Shown here: piece after piece, positions 1 through 10,983 of the stretch
Numbering within the stretch: position 1 is the stretch's first letter
How the letters are laid out: each line of letters starts with the position of its first letter
From: Hetaerina americana
Taxonomy: Eukaryota > Arthropoda > Insecta > Odonata > Calopterygidae
Direction: 5' to 3'
Assembly (NCBI GenBank): GCA_022747635.1
Contig: JAKTNV010000018.1
Span: 1,338,001 to 1,402,000, forward strand
Length of the DNA stretch: 64,000 nt
Program-made: the position numbers and the translations under genes
Notes under the pieces: generated by a model
The model's input: the letters and a program-made list of their open reading frames with translations, nothing else
Databases searched by the model: none
Told to the model about the DNA's origin: nothing

Positions 1-1065
1 AACCGGACTGCCGAAAAATAAAATGCTCCCTCCCCCCCCGACGAAAGCCGCCCATCCCTCAAAGCGGCGATCGGAGGGGCGGGGGTCGTCTGGGGTTCGG
101 CGTAGGGTGGCGAGGGTTCAGCAGGGGACCCGGTCCCCCGCTCACTAAGGCTGCCCGGGAGCATCCAGAGAAGCCTCCCACCACCGAAAGGGGTCCTCCT
201 TATCGCGATGACCACTATTCGCCCGCTTCGACGAGGGCACCCGCCGCAGACAACGTGCGGACTTCCCGCAGTCGTGTCGTCGTCTGCATGGCCACGCTCC
301 CCTCCCTCCCAATCCCGTCGGGGGCACCTGAACACCCCCTCAACCACATCCGCCGGGGGGGGGGGGCTGGTTTGGCGGAGGTCCCCTCTCGACTTGACCC
401 ACCCAATCCTCTCTCTTCGGCCCCGCGAACGCAAACGTGTCTCCCCCCCCCCCTCTTTCTTCATCTGTCTCCTTCCTCCGTGTCGCCTCGTGAAAATGTT
501 GCGGGCCCCCATTCGGTTGGGAGTGGGCCCAGGGGCGAGAATGGGAAGAGAAATGGTCGCTGATTGTGGGATAAAGGCGTAAGGGTGAAAGGGGATGTCG
601 GATGGATCGGGGGTGGCTGGACGGGGATGGGATCGGAGGCGTGAGGACCAGAGGGGATGTGTAAAAGGAAGAGGCGGGGGTGGATTTATAAGGGGTGGGT
701 GGTGACGCGCCGCTGCAGAGGAGCGAGGGTACTATTTATAACGGGGGTCGATGGCAGGGGATGCGACGCCTCCGTCCGCCAGATGTGGGGTGGTGGCAAG
801 GGGGTGAGGATGGGACATCGAAAATCGGATTCCTGGAACCTGTCTGCCCCCTTCACGACCTTCACGGCCCCTTGGGGAGGCAGGTGTCCCGCCAGGGGGG
901 CGTAGTGAAGAAACGCGGCCGTGCCAGGGCCGGCCGACGATGTCTCCGAGTCGTGTACTTTGCTTCTTGCGGACGTGGCACCCACCGTGCGCAGTTATGT
1001 GGTGGCCACGGCAACTCGTAGCTATTTGTCAACGGTGGTGCGTGGTGTTTTGATTGACGGTCGAG
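1..1065. other. GC-rich island, no gene recognised
   Basis: A strongly GC-rich block with C- and G-homopolymer runs that stops abruptly near 1,060, where AT-rich sequence begins. Overlapping open frames exist on both strands, as expected where stop codons are rare, and none shows a recognisable domain. It could be a promoter-type island or an exon-poor GC domain. I see no splice-bounded exon or core promoter that I would defend. Confidence 0.5.
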
Positions 1066-2462
1066 CAAAAATATACTCTATGTCATTACATACTCTCTGA
1101 AATTAAAGGCCGCGATTTATTTGCGCCCAAGGAGTTAAGTTCGTCTTTGCACTGATTGCGCCAACTTACTACCGTGAGTGGAAGAAAGCCTCAATCGGAT
1201 TCGGAAGACTTACTTTGTTGTGAGGTACCAAAACGAAGGTAACTCTGGGCCGACCTTTGTTCGCCTACAGCTTCTTCGTGTAAACTCCCTTCGAAAGGGA
1301 GACTCTCGCACAGAGATCCTCCCTTCGTCCTCACCTGCGCCTAGGCAAAGGCTCGCTTCGTAGGAGCGATTCTCGGCAGGGGTGAGAACAATCCCAGGAT
1401 CACTTTGCCCTCTCCTCTCTCGTTTAACAATCTGCAAATCCATCTTCATTCACTCATAGCTCCTCGTTCCGACATTTCCCATTGGCTTCTTCTCGTTGTT
1501 CATTTTGGCACTTTCCCTTCCATTATTCCCGCCATGTTTCCTGTAATTTTGGTCTTCAATAATCTAATGTGCCTCTTGATATGTCAAATCGATGTCCTCT
1601 CTTCATCTTGTAAGTTTTCTCCGTGGGCTTCTATCTTCACCCGTTGTCTATCCATTTTATTTTGAGTTCTCTTCTGTAGTCTCACATTCCTATCGCCTTC
1701 AACCTTTTTCTCTTAACTACTTCTACCGTCCAACTCTCACATCTGTTGACAAGTAGACTTCATATAATAGTAGTAGAGTACTACTACTAAAGTATGCCAT
1801 GCAAGTATATTTTAACTAATTGCAGCCTAATATACTCCGAGTACTCTTTGACGTCATTAGTTACTTCCGCTAATAGTAAGCCCTCTTCGCCACTCCGATT
1901 CTGCTTACTATACCTTGCTTCGACCATCGCTGATGAACCTGCTGTCTGTACTCCGGTCGGTCCGACAGTTAATAGGGCTTATATTTCCATAGAGAATTCC
2001 CGCATTCCTATCACGAATGTAATTGATATTGACACGGGAACTTCTAGAGTGCGTTCATGGAAATGGAGTCCCACGGGTCTATAGGCTGCCTCTACATTTA
2101 CAATCCGGATAAGGTCACGCCACATATACACTTCCTCGCAAGGTGCATTCACCCCTTCTTCTCTGACTTTCTCACTTTTCTGACGATTTCATTTCGCTAT
2201 CTTTACTCAGCAATTCCTCTTCTTCAGTTATTGAGATTTTGTACTTTTTTCTCTCGTATCTTATTTTCTGTACATCGTCAGTTATCCATAGTTTCTTTTC
2301 GACGAGTTTTTATCTATTGTCACCTTTCCTCAATCGATTTTACGTCGATCGATTTTTCCATTACCTTTTTTAATTTGAAGGAAATTCCGCCATGGCTCAG
2401 TTTCCTTCAAATTGTCTCGCGTTGAATCTTCATTCCTTCCTCTTCTCAAAATGCACTGAAAG
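1066..2462. other. Unannotated AT-rich stretch
   Basis: Nothing recognisable in either strand. Several short open frames are present but have no family resemblance. Pyrimidine-rich tracts around 1,400-1,750 and 2,150-2,450 inflate the open frames. Confidence 0.5.
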
Positions 2463-2620
2463 AATGAAACGACCTCAAACTTGCGCATGCGTGTCGAAAG
2501 GAATGCTACTTCCACATGCCACCACAAGTGCCTCGGAGGGTCATTTTGTTTACCGTCTGCAAGCATGTGTGCATTGGTTTTCAACCTACCCCCGTATTTC
2601 TTTAATTATCCGTCAGGCAC
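2463..2620 (+). repeat. Dispersed repeat A, copy 1
   Basis: About 150 bp that is clearly related to a segment near 22.8 kb in the same orientation. Both copies share a block containing cttccacatgccacca, a 'cattttgttt' block and a 'gtgtgcatt' block with scattered substitutions. No coding similarity or terminal structure is visible, so the class is unknown. It could be a fragment of a longer element. Confidence 0.6.
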
Positions 2621-2951
2621 GATTTAGATTTCGCGTCGCACGTCATGCTCCCCGATTTTATTTCTGTGCTCCACACGCTAGATATAGAGTTCCCGAATCC
2701 CCCCGTTGCACTTCTGGATAGTGGAAATCTCATTTCCAAATGTGGTGGACAAGAGAGCGTTTTCAAACCGGCCTCGCTCGCTAGTGCACTCCGTCAATTA
2801 ATCTCACTTTGCGAAGTCTTCGCTCCTCCACGCGACCTCTCCACTCACGTTTCGAACTAATGGACCGATATCAATTGGACGGCGCACGAAACAGGTATCG
2901 CCGTAAAGTAAAGCCGTCATGCATCCATCAGGGTGATACGCATTCTAATTC

Positions 2952-2979
2952 CTAAATATTCTGGTAAAAGAATATTTAG
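2952..2979. repeat. Short perfect hairpin next to SINE
   Basis: A 10-bp perfect inverted repeat (ctaaatattc / gaatatttag) with an 8-base loop, ending exactly where the tRNA-like SINE head begins. Confidence 0.7.
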
Positions 2980-3195
2980 AGCTCAGCGACGGCCTCGGTG
3001 GCGGCGGGGTAACGTCCTCGACCAACCGAGAGGTCGTGGGTTCGATTCCCGCCTAGGTGGATTTCTCTCCATCTAGGGCATGGCTGTATGTGATTGTCTT
3101 CAATGTGATGTATGTAATGTGGGGTTAGGTGGAAGAAGGGACTATTAAGTCTCAACCTCGCGCAATTAAGTCGATAAATAAATCCATCTTTTATT
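2980..3195 (+). mobile_element. tRNA-derived SINE
   Basis: The head resembles a tRNA. A perfect pol III B box (ggttcgattcc, 3039-3049) sits in a T-arm whose stem gtggg/cccgc pairs, and a degenerate A box lies about 30 bases upstream. A 4-bp anticodon-like stem (ctcg/cgag) lies between them. The acceptor ends do not pair properly, so this is not a functional tRNA gene. A non-tRNA body of about 120 bp follows and ends in an A/T-rich tail containing ataaataaat, a string also seen at the 3' ends of the CR1-like copies of family A. SINEs depend on a partner LINE, and the tail resemblance hints at CR1, but that is inference. Confidence 0.7.
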
Positions 3196-3659
3196 CAAAT
3201 TCATATTCTTTTTGCTTGAAATATTGCTTAAAAATAGTATTTATCCCCATATGATAAAATTATTCCTGATGACTCGCCTGGTATTTGTTCGTGAAATCCA
3301 GAAAAAATGCCTTCATGGTAACTGAGTTTCCTCCCACCGTGAATATGTAGGCGAGTTGTTCCGTCTATTGCAGACATGGCAGCGGGGAAATGGGAGACAC
3401 GCCCATCGGGTTACGTACTTGTTGCCTCAAAACGAAAGTAAAGTTTAGCCCTATAAATAGTATATGTAGAAATATATTCAAATAGGGTCTTCAACGTAAA
3501 AAGGTGCAAATTCGAGTGCAAGTATATTTCTAGCGAACTATATTATTTTTTCTTAAAATGTAATTGGGAGTCAGTTCCATTGATCTGACTCTCAATTTTG
3601 GTTAGACCACTGAGAAAGGAGTGCATTAAATTTTGTAATGTGTGAATTCTCTTGATAAA
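3196..3659. other. Unannotated AT-rich stretch
   Basis: No recognisable coding or repeat structure. Confidence 0.4.
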
Positions 3660-3880
3660 TATACCTTCATCTACACAGTACCCCGCAAGCTGCCGAAAGA
3701 GCGTGTGGCGGGGGGTGTTAGGTCACCACCCGTAAAAGAGCCAACTTATGCAAACCTACGCCCACAGTGGCGTATAGTATATATTGAAGCGGAAACATTT
3801 TTAACTTACACGCACGCAAATGCATATTCTATCAACTGACATAGTGCACATGCACCCCAGAGTGTAGTGCCCGCTTTCGT
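3660..3880 (-). mobile_element. CR1-like LINE family B, 3' end fragment
   Basis: This is the 3' untranslated end of the LINE that is best preserved at 56.8-60.4 kb. It shows the family's GC-rich tail (ccccgcaag, then gtgtggcggggggtgttagg, then caccacccgtaa) followed by the A/C-rich stretch with 'acacatgcac'-type motifs. The copy is truncated before any coding sequence. The element reads on the minus strand, so the 3' terminus is at the left. Confidence 0.75.
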
Positions 3881-4399
3881 TTGACCCGATCAGTCACGGT
3901 CACGGCGTTTCCCACGATGGTGTACCCGCCTAATTAAAGTAGAGATGGGATAGACTGAAGGCCAATGAGGGAGGGTGCGTACATGCCAAGAGGCTCCATT
4001 CAATAAACAAAGCGAGAATAATGAATGGATAAGTTTCCGAATTTTTTAGCGTTTTCTAGACCTATATTTAAAAAAACAGGAGAGAAATTTATTTGATAGT
4101 GAATTTGAGAAAAAATAATTATTATGATCATTTTTTCCACTCAAATTCATTCTTACATTTCTTCGTACCCTCTCCGTGGGCGTGTCCTCGGTGACATAGT
4201 TTGGAGTTGCAGAGCATCGCTCAATGAACTTCGCTTCCATATGCGATTCCCTTGTCCGGTGGGTTAAGTCAAGGAAGAGTGGGTCGCGCTTTGAGGAAAT
4301 GTCGTGCGAAACGTTATGAATCTATCATTACTACATGGTTTATAAATGTTATCCTCGAGTCCGCATTTATTTATGCCGTCCTTTCAATTTTTTGGAAGA
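3881..4399. other. Unannotated stretch
   Basis: AT-rich around 4,020-4,140. I see no gene and no repeat with a partner elsewhere in the window. Confidence 0.4.
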
Positions 4400-4690
4400 T
4401 CAACCTGTTACTGATGTCACCACTGCTAAAATCTCAGCCTCATTTTGTTTAAGTAAATATTTCATTTTGGGAGCTAACATTATTTTTGTGTTTTTTTCAT
4501 TATGTTTTCTCCGTACATCTGATTTGTTTGATATTATTACATCGATTAAATATGTCTCTTTGTTTTCTTTGACAATTACAGTAACATCCTCTGATTCGTC
4601 ACGTGTCTGCTCCAAAATAGTTTGTTTCTTGATTTTAAATACTATCTCTGGGTTGTAGTGATGCCATGGAATCCCTAATCGAAATGGCCT
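4400..4690 (-). pseudogene. LINE polyprotein C-terminal remnant
   Basis: The minus-strand translation reads through 'WHHYNPEIV', 'TILEQ', 'KETYLIDVIISN' and ends 'VVTSVTG'. This matches the conserved tail found downstream of reverse transcriptase in many insect non-LTR elements, with the pattern 'W-H-x-P-E-x-V', 'I-L-W-x', 'T-x-L-I-D-x-x-x-P' and 'V-P-x-V-x-G-x-x-G'. The frame is open for about 95 codons. The reverse transcriptase itself is absent, so this is a short decayed fragment. The clade assignment is uncertain. Confidence 0.5.
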
Positions 4691-5272
4691 GGAATGTGCC
4701 TCTTTCTACTGGTATGGCTCTACTTTTTAGTGTGCCCTAAGGTGCGTGAATTTCTATTTGAGCTCTCCATGTTCTCATGATAGTTTGTAGCTTATCGATT
4801 ATGGTTGGATCCATTTTATGTTATTTGTACATTAAGTACCCCGAAATCCCCTGTCCGGGTGTGTGGCAGGGAGTGAATACACACCAGACTGACTTTTGTC
4901 CGAATATGACCCTACCGTGGTCGGACAATGTTATTCTGATCCCCGTTATCGTTCGTGGGAAAATGACATATTTAAATCTATCTGTTCTTCACTTAATCCC
5001 TCTGATTTTAATAAAATGATATCTCCCCTACCGTAGTACGTTTGGGGTAATAATACATTTTCAACATTACCGATAAAGAGACGTCCTTCCAATTCATATG
5101 CAAGAGTGTATACTTTAGCCTTCGCTCCATTGAGTGATTCTCCGCCTAGCCGCTCTAATATGCTGGATACGCTACTAAGTTCATCATAACAACGTTTCAC
5201 ATTAAATGTCTCATCTACGCTGCACGCGATACAATTCAGCAATCAATCCAACTTCGTGAGGGTCCCATTATA

Positions 5273-6189
5273 AAGGGTTCGTCCGGAAAATAAGTGTACT
5301 GATTTTTTCCCGCCGCTCCAGGCGCGCCCAGCACCGCTCTGACGGGCTGCGATTGGAGGGGGGTATGTTGGCAAGCGACGCTGAAAAAGGCAGTCGGCTC
5401 TGAGCTGTGGTGTAGTGAGGAGCTCTGTTAACGCGAACCTCCACGCTCGACCCACGTCACGGAACGCGATGCCGAAGTTTTTGGAGCAGCGTTATTCCAT
5501 CAAATTTGCGGTAAAGCTTGGGAAATCCTCTACCGAAACTGTCGGTATGATTAACCAGGCTTACGGGGAGTCAGCCATGTCCAGAAACATGATCTTTCGG
5601 TGGCACAAGATGTTCGTGGAGGGCAGAGAAGAGGTCGACGACGAACCACGGCCTGGACGCCCATCAACGACACTCACCGACGAAAATGTGCGAAAAGTTC
5701 GCGATGTACTGAACTCTGATCGTCGTCTTAGTGTTCGGATGATAGAAGAGCAGTGTAATGTGCCAAAAACAATAGTGCACGAGATTATTAGGCACCAATT
5801 ACAGATGCGAAAAATTTGTGCAAAGTTGGTGCCGAAAGTGCTCAGTGATGATCAAAGCCTCAATCGTTTGGAAATCGCGACACAACTTGCGGATCACTGC
5901 AAAAATGATCCACATTTTTTAGAGAACGTTGTTTCGGGTGACGAGACGTTTGGAGTTTGAAAGGAACGCGATACGGGACTTTGGACGCCGTCAAAGAGGC
6001 CGTGACGACGTGTCTTCGAGAGGTTCCCGATGATGCCTTCGCGGGAGCGTTCCAGGAATGGGAACGCCGCTGGAACAAGTGTATCGACTCACAAGGGTCC
6101 TATTTTGAGGAATATTAGCTTAAGATATGTAAAAGTGTAATACATTTTTTTTCCTGAGCTCAGTACACTTATTTTCCGGACGAACCCTG
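5273..6189 (+). mobile_element. Mariner element with internal deletion
   Basis: The terminal inverted repeats are perfect over 29 bp (5274-5302 against 6160-6188; they begin agggttcgtccgg). TA dinucleotides flank the element (5271-5272 and 6190-6191), the standard target duplication of Tc1/mariner transposons. At about 917 bp it is shorter than a typical 1.3 kb mariner, because the middle of the transposase gene is gone. It is inserted in a CR1-like LINE. The perfect ends suggest a fairly recent insertion that could still be moved by a matching transposase supplied in trans. That last point is inference. Confidence 0.93.
5469..6118 (+). pseudogene. Mariner transposase, internally deleted
   Basis: A start at ATG 5469 gives 'MPKFLEQRYSIKFAVKLGK', a typical mariner N-terminus, followed by both helix-turn-helix regions, the linker 'LVPKVL' (the WVPHEL equivalent) and the first catalytic aspartate in 'SGDET'. 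A TGA stop at 5958 follows immediately. The reading frame then resumes in the C-terminal region ('LREVPDDAFAGAFQEWERRW', 'KCIDSQGSYFEEY'), ending at TAG 6116-6118. The deleted segment removed the second and third catalytic aspartates (the HHDNAP and SPDLAPCD motifs), so no active enzyme can be made. An in-frame upstream GTG exists, but the ATG matches the family start. Confidence 0.9.
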
Positions 6190-6262
6190 TATGCTAGCAG
6201 CATATTCTAAATGAGGCCTAATCAGTGACAGATAACTTTTCTCTTCAACCTCACCATCACAT

Positions 6263-6776
6263 CTGTGGTTTGTGAACTCGGTGGCCATTAGGGTATTGAG
6301 CTCATTGAGGATGCATTTTTTTCCATATTTTTACAAAGCATTTTCTGTTAAAATCCCTTTGCTGAATTTGAATCGTTAAACTTTTCGTAAAACTGGTTAA
6401 ATAGGTTTTTGGTCTCGTTTACAACTGTAGTTCTTAATTCAGATATTTCTGATGCTTCTCTACAATTTCAAATTAAACCAGTCAAATTCGTATACGCTGA
6501 TTTTTCTGCAGTAAATGTCGAATATTTGCCGTTAATGCTGTAAGGGTGGGATTGAAAATATAAATTTTATTATATTTCGTTGGAAGTTCATTCCTTATTT
6601 GGTGCAGCATGGATTTTGGGATTCCATTGCATTTAACAATTTCACGTATTTGATCATCCAATGCTATGTAATCTACTCGCGTCTTCAATAGCCCCGAGAA
6701 CTCATAGAGTGGTGAATGTCGCAGAGGTAATTCCCTTGCGATAAAGGCGCGCATTGCACTCACTCCCCGTCAAGTG

Positions 6777-6836
<60 letters not shown>

Positions 6837-7295
6837 AGTTCCAGGGAGAGAGAGGAGAGTCTAGGGCGGAAAGAGAACACTGCGTGCATTGCGTCTATCC
6901 CGTGCAGCCGCTCCGTGCGACCCCCGCCCCGACACCTATTCCTCTCTTTCTCTCGGTGATTTGAGGTCCAGTGCACCGCCACCCTCGGCAAGTTGGATGG
7001 AATGCAAGCTGCATTGGGAGTGTTGGTGGGTGGCCAATGTCTTCCTTCACTCATCTCATCGATATTTCAACCCTTCTCGTTTCAACCGTTTGTTTTTTTC
7101 ATGACAAAAATGAACGCAGGGGAAGAAATTGAGGCAAAAGTTAAAAAGAAAAAATCGTAAGGAGAATGCTCGAGCCAAATTTTCAAGCTATTTCCAGGCG
7201 CGAAACGAAATCAAAGTTTTGGACGGCCAAGTTTTAGATAGTAAGTGTGGAAAATCAAGATATTTTTTAAGACTAAGGGCCGTCTGCGCGACATG
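6263..7295. other. Unannotated stretch with CT microsatellite
   Basis: A minus-strand open frame at 6,482-6,763 (93 codons) has no family that I recognise. A CT tract follows. Nothing else is supported. Confidence 0.4.
6779..6835. repeat. (CT)n microsatellite
   Basis: About 28 uninterrupted CT units. It creates artefactual Ser-Leu or Glu-Arg open frames on the two strands. Confidence 0.98.
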
Positions 7296-7297
7296 TA

Positions 7298-8223
7298 CGA
7301 GGTCTATCCAATTAATACGCGATCTGGTGCGATCTGGTGGCAATTTCGCGGACTATAGCCCCACCCACTAGCGGCGGTAGTTGACTGACACCCAACGAGC
7401 CGTCTGTGCTTGGCGGACCGTCGAGCTGTGCGCATGGTGCCAGTTATGTTATTTCCTGTTGTCCTTAGCTTTACTGTTTGTCGAAAATGGAATTTGACGA
7501 AATCACGGAGCAACGAATCAACATATCAAGTTTCTTGGTGAAGTGCGATTTCAAAGTTATCAAGTAGTTACTGAAACAGTGACACCGCTCCGAAGAAAAC
7601 ATCCCAGTTCAAGTGCATTAAATCAAACCAAAAAAATCAAGAAATTGCCGATCGAAAATCAAAGTCGTGCTCCTGATTTACTTTGATGTCGAAGGCGTTG
7701 TTCATCATGAATGTCTTCCTGAAGGACAAACTCTAAATGCATATTTCTACCTTACAGTTCTCAAGCGTTTGAAACATCGCGCGCCTCGCGTGCGACCACA
7801 TTTGACTCAAGGCGATGGATGGATCCTTCACCATGACACAATGCACCAGCACGTTCAGCATTGATTGCTCGGCAATCTCTGGCAAAAAAATTAATCACCT
7901 TGATCCTTGACCATCCTCCTTATTCGCCAGATCTAGCCCCCTGCGAGTTTTTCCTATTCCCCCAAAATGCAAAAATTTAATGAGGAGACATCACTGGGAA
8001 GATGTGGAAGACACAATAAAGCAAGAAACGACGAGAAAACTAAAAAGCCTAATCGCTGTCGAGGACTTCCAAGGGTGCATTAAAGAGTGAAAAAGTAGAT
8101 GGAATAAGTGCATAGCGAACGAATGGAGAGTACTTTGAAGGGTAAAAAATCAATGTAGACTAAATTTTACAAAATTAAGTTTTTTTAATGGCCTCAGTTC
8201 ACGTATTTATTGGATAGTCCTCG
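7298..8223 (+). mobile_element. Non-autonomous mariner derivative, copy 1
   Basis: The inverted ends begin cgaggtctatccaat on the left and, reverse-complemented, cgaggactatccaat on the right (24 bp with about three mismatches). TA flanks are at 7296-7297 and 8224-8225. At about 926 bp the element is internally deleted. The same family begins again at 63,436 with a matching deletion junction. Sequence between the ends is a decayed transposase gene. Confidence 0.9.
7487..8158 (+). pseudogene. Mariner transposase, deleted and frameshifted
   Basis: It starts at ATG 7487 ('MEFDEITEQRINI'), in the position of the mariner N-terminus, and is quickly broken by stops. The sequence then jumps across a large deletion to the mid-catalytic region: 'IYFDVEGVVHHECLPEGQT', 'FYLTVLKRLKHRA' and 'GWILHHD', which carries the second catalytic aspartate. 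A frameshift follows directly. Fragments resembling 'LAPCEFFLF' (third aspartate changed to Glu) and a C-terminal 'WNKC' region come later in other frames. The first catalytic aspartate (GDET block) lies in the deletion. The sequence is non-coding today. Confidence 0.85.
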
Positions 8224-8225
8224 TA

Positions 8226-10067
8226 TTCCAGTGATCGCTTACCCTTTCTTCCCAGTTAGCACACTTGGTCTCAGAATATTAGCCCAAAGATTTCAAAATT
8301 TCAGACGCAGTAGAAGCGTAGTCCACGGGAGGGAGGATGGGAGGGAGATCAAAGAGGGAATGGGGCGGACGAGGGAGGAATGCGAGATGGGAAAGGGGTG
8401 CGGCCGGGGGACAGGCCACCCCTCCCTCCCCCACCCCCTCCTTCGCCTCTCTTACTTTTCCTTGGGCCCTCGTCAAAAGATTGGTGGGCATTCAGGAGCG
8501 TTCGAGGCAAGGGCCCGTCGGAGGCGTGGGAGGGAAAGGCGCAGTTTCGGAGGGAGGGAGGGAGATGTTGATTGGGAAAGAGATGGGTGCCGGCGCCCCC
8601 TCCTCTCTCTGCCTCCCCCCGGTCGCCCAACCCCTCCCCCCCCATGGTGCCCTCCCACGCCCTTTTATTTCGCCCACCGTTCAAAAATGGATGGGAAGAA
8701 TAAAGTAGTGCAGTCCTTCCTCGACCGACACACGCTCGCTCGCACGACCTGGGGGCGGGGGTCGGCGGCCAAGGGATGCGAGACCCTGTGTGTGGGGCAG
8801 GGTGGAGGGGATGTGGGGTTGCGTGGGGTGAGGGGGGTTGTTGCATGCCTCCAGTGGAGGTTTCGCTCTCGTGAGGAAGTCGAGGGGCGAAAAGAAAATC
8901 AGAGCAGATCTCCTTTCGAGATTAGAGATGACGCAGTCTTGTTTGCGCGATATAGAGGAAAGGGTTTACTCACCTACTCCTTTTGCTCCGGGGTTCTTCA
9001 CTCAGGGTCTCAATGTATAGAGAGAAATACATATATGCTCAGGGGTATTCTGTTTCCTACTTTTTCTTTTTTATCATCCTCTTCTCCCATCTGCTCCCGT
9101 ATCTCCCACTCCCTCCCTCCTCACTTCTTCTTCTCCAGCTCAAAGGTCCAATAAGGTTATGCAAAGATGACGAGCCACTCCTCCGAAGAGTTATTTATAT
9201 CTTCGTTGCCTTACCACTGTGTTGAAAGCGGAAGGAAGACGATTAATAAGGTGGAGATGACCGTCTTTGGGAATTCTCTCGGAGTTATAATATCATATTT
9301 CAATGCCTTCAACTTTCTCGTCATTTTCATTGAGAGAATTGAACAAAGCTTTCTTTTTGTAGTTGCTTATATATACAAATAAACTACTATATCAACTTTC
9401 TCAGCCTGATACATTCAGCTTTCCTTATGAAGGGCATATTTATCCGAAATTTATAACTTCCATTCCGTAGCCGACTCTTGGCGACAGGAAAATAAACGGT
9501 CTATTGAGCGCCATCGTTTCGCATCGCCAGCATGTCAAATTTTGGTTAATAATTTCCGATATTACTTTTTCTGTGGTTATTTTTTGAAAAAAGGTCCTTA
9601 AAATTGATTAAATCACATACAGCACTACTTTGGTGTGCCTTTACTTTTTTATTGGCCGTTAGGCTACTCTTGCTACCGCAATAATTCCTTGGGTAATTCA
9701 GGTTAGATCATAATTAAAAAACGCGTTTAGTTTCCCCTTGAATGTATTATCCAGCGTTTTGAGAGAGACTGCACGATTTTATGTTTTAATACCCTCATGG
9801 CGTCTCCAGTCCTATCCTCCCTTCGACTGTAATGTCCCTCGCTCACCCATAGGGCTCCGTTGCCTGGCAAATACTGTACGTAGGGTTCCACTGCTCCCCC
9901 TCCTGGACCCTCGGACCAACAGGATGTTGTCGTGCAAGATATTCGGTAAATTTTCCTCCGTGTATTAATATATTAAATACGAAAAAAGTATTTCGAGAAT
10001 GTTTGGAACCAAAATATTCAAAGTCGTAGGGGAATAAGGAGAATAGAATTGGGCTAGGCAAAGAGAA
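8226..10067. other. GC-rich island then AT-rich stretch, no gene recognised
   Basis: 8,320-8,900 is strongly GC-rich with G/A- and C/T-biased strands. A 314-codon plus-strand frame (8,210-9,154) runs through it, but it overlaps the mariner terminus, is dominated by Arg/Gly/Pro/Ser low complexity, and shows no domain. From 9,160 to 10,067 the sequence is AT-rich with nothing recognisable. Confidence 0.45.
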
Positions 10068-10520
10068 CATCCCACTGCCGACCAATACGCCCATCATCCA
10101 TTTTCCCTGCCTACATAGGATTTCCCTCAACAAACCCCTTTCTTCACCCACCATGCCAAGTACTTCCTCATTTACTTTTTTCTCGGTCCATTACAACTTC
10201 TCCATTCTTCCCCACACCCACATTTCCAAAGCCTCCAGTCTACGTCTATCCTCCTGCTTCAATGACCACGTTTCCGCACCGTACATAGCTACGCTCCATA
10301 TCAAAGTTTTTACGAGTCTTTTCTTAATATCCTTACTCAACGTCCCCGTCATCAACTCCCTCCTCCTTGTGAAAGCCTCTTTGCTTATCGCAATTCATTT
10401 TCCTTACGTCCCTACTACTCTGACCGTGTTTGTCAAAAACACATCCGAGATTCCGAGATTTGTAAACTGTTCCACCTGCTCTAGTTTTTGCTCTCCTATT
10501 TGTAGGTTTAGCTTAGACAG
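10068..10520 (-). mobile_element. RTE-like LINE fragment
   Basis: The minus-strand coding remnant matches the region downstream of the reverse-transcriptase active site that is better preserved at 33.7-34.3 kb and 43.7-44.2 kb. Blocks equivalent to 'GSVLDQHGQS', 'WSVAVDGAETWSLKQEDRRR' and 'MVGEERGLLREIL' are present but frameshifted. The copy lacks both the 3' UTR and the reverse-transcriptase core. Its 5' side abuts a TA microsatellite. Confidence 0.8.
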
Positions 10521-10521
10521 T

Positions 10522-10524
<3 letters not shown>

Positions 10525-10582
<58 letters not shown>
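10525..10582. repeat. (TA)n microsatellite
   Basis: About 29 TA units followed by tacatacata variants. It gives artefactual Ile-Tyr open frames. Confidence 0.98.
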
Positions 10583-10586
<4 letters not shown>

Positions 10587-10675
10587 CATATATACATATA
10601 ACAAACTTTGACAGCAACAAACAATATAAGAACACATAAAAAGATCACTCATACGTTATTTCTTTATCATCATAT

Positions 10676-10773
10676 CATAACTTCCGTCAGTTGTCTTCAT
10701 AAACAGCTATTAAATATGTATATAAATATGTATATTTAATAGCCGTTTATGAAGACAAATTATGGAAGTTATG
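10676..10773. repeat. Imperfect inverted repeat, 42-bp arms
   Basis: The arms 10676-10717 and 10732-10773 are reverse complements with about five mismatches (shared block gtcttcataaac). The centre is an AT-rich stretch that is itself partly self-complementary. The right arm overlaps a 78-codon minus-strand frame (10,747-10,983) that I do not recognise. It could be a small foldback element or a template-switch product. Confidence 0.7.
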
Positions 10774-10983
10774 GTATTTTTGGTGGCTGGTCTTCCGCAC
10801 ATGAACCAAAATGGCACACTTACTCCAGTTGCCACGATACAACCTAAAAGCTAATTCTGCACTGAAATTTAGAACATTGATACTCAAAATATCAACTTTT
10901 TTTTCAAATTCAGCTTCCAAAACATCGCAAAATATCTGAACATAAGGGATGTTCATTGGCGACCAGAAGCCCTCTGAAAACAA

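Larger units (their letters stand above)
4820..6262 (-). mobile_element. CR1-like LINE family A, 3' end, split by mariner
   Basis: This is a 5'-truncated CR1-like retrotransposon on the minus strand. The left part (4,820-5,272) holds the 3' UTR, with gtgtggcagggagtgaatac, and the extreme C-terminus of the reverse-transcriptase protein, including 'SSILERLGGESLNGAKAKVY'. The right part (6,190-6,262) continues upstream with 'KSYLSLIRPHLEYAASI', the thumb-side motif seen intact at 57.5 kb. Between them sits a mariner. The undisturbed order is confirmed by the related copy at 18.8-19.4 kb, where the same flanks are contiguous. No functional product is expected. Confidence 0.85.

Noticed and set aside
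6779..7054. Arg-Glu and Ser-Leu repeat proteins
   Set aside because: Translations of a CT microsatellite.
8210..9154. 314-codon open frame on the plus strand
   Set aside because: It begins inside a mariner terminal repeat, runs through low-complexity GC-rich DNA and has long open frames opposite. No domain is recognisable.
10153..10611. 152-codon plus-strand frame
   Set aside because: Shadow of the minus-strand RTE coding remnant that continues into a TA microsatellite.
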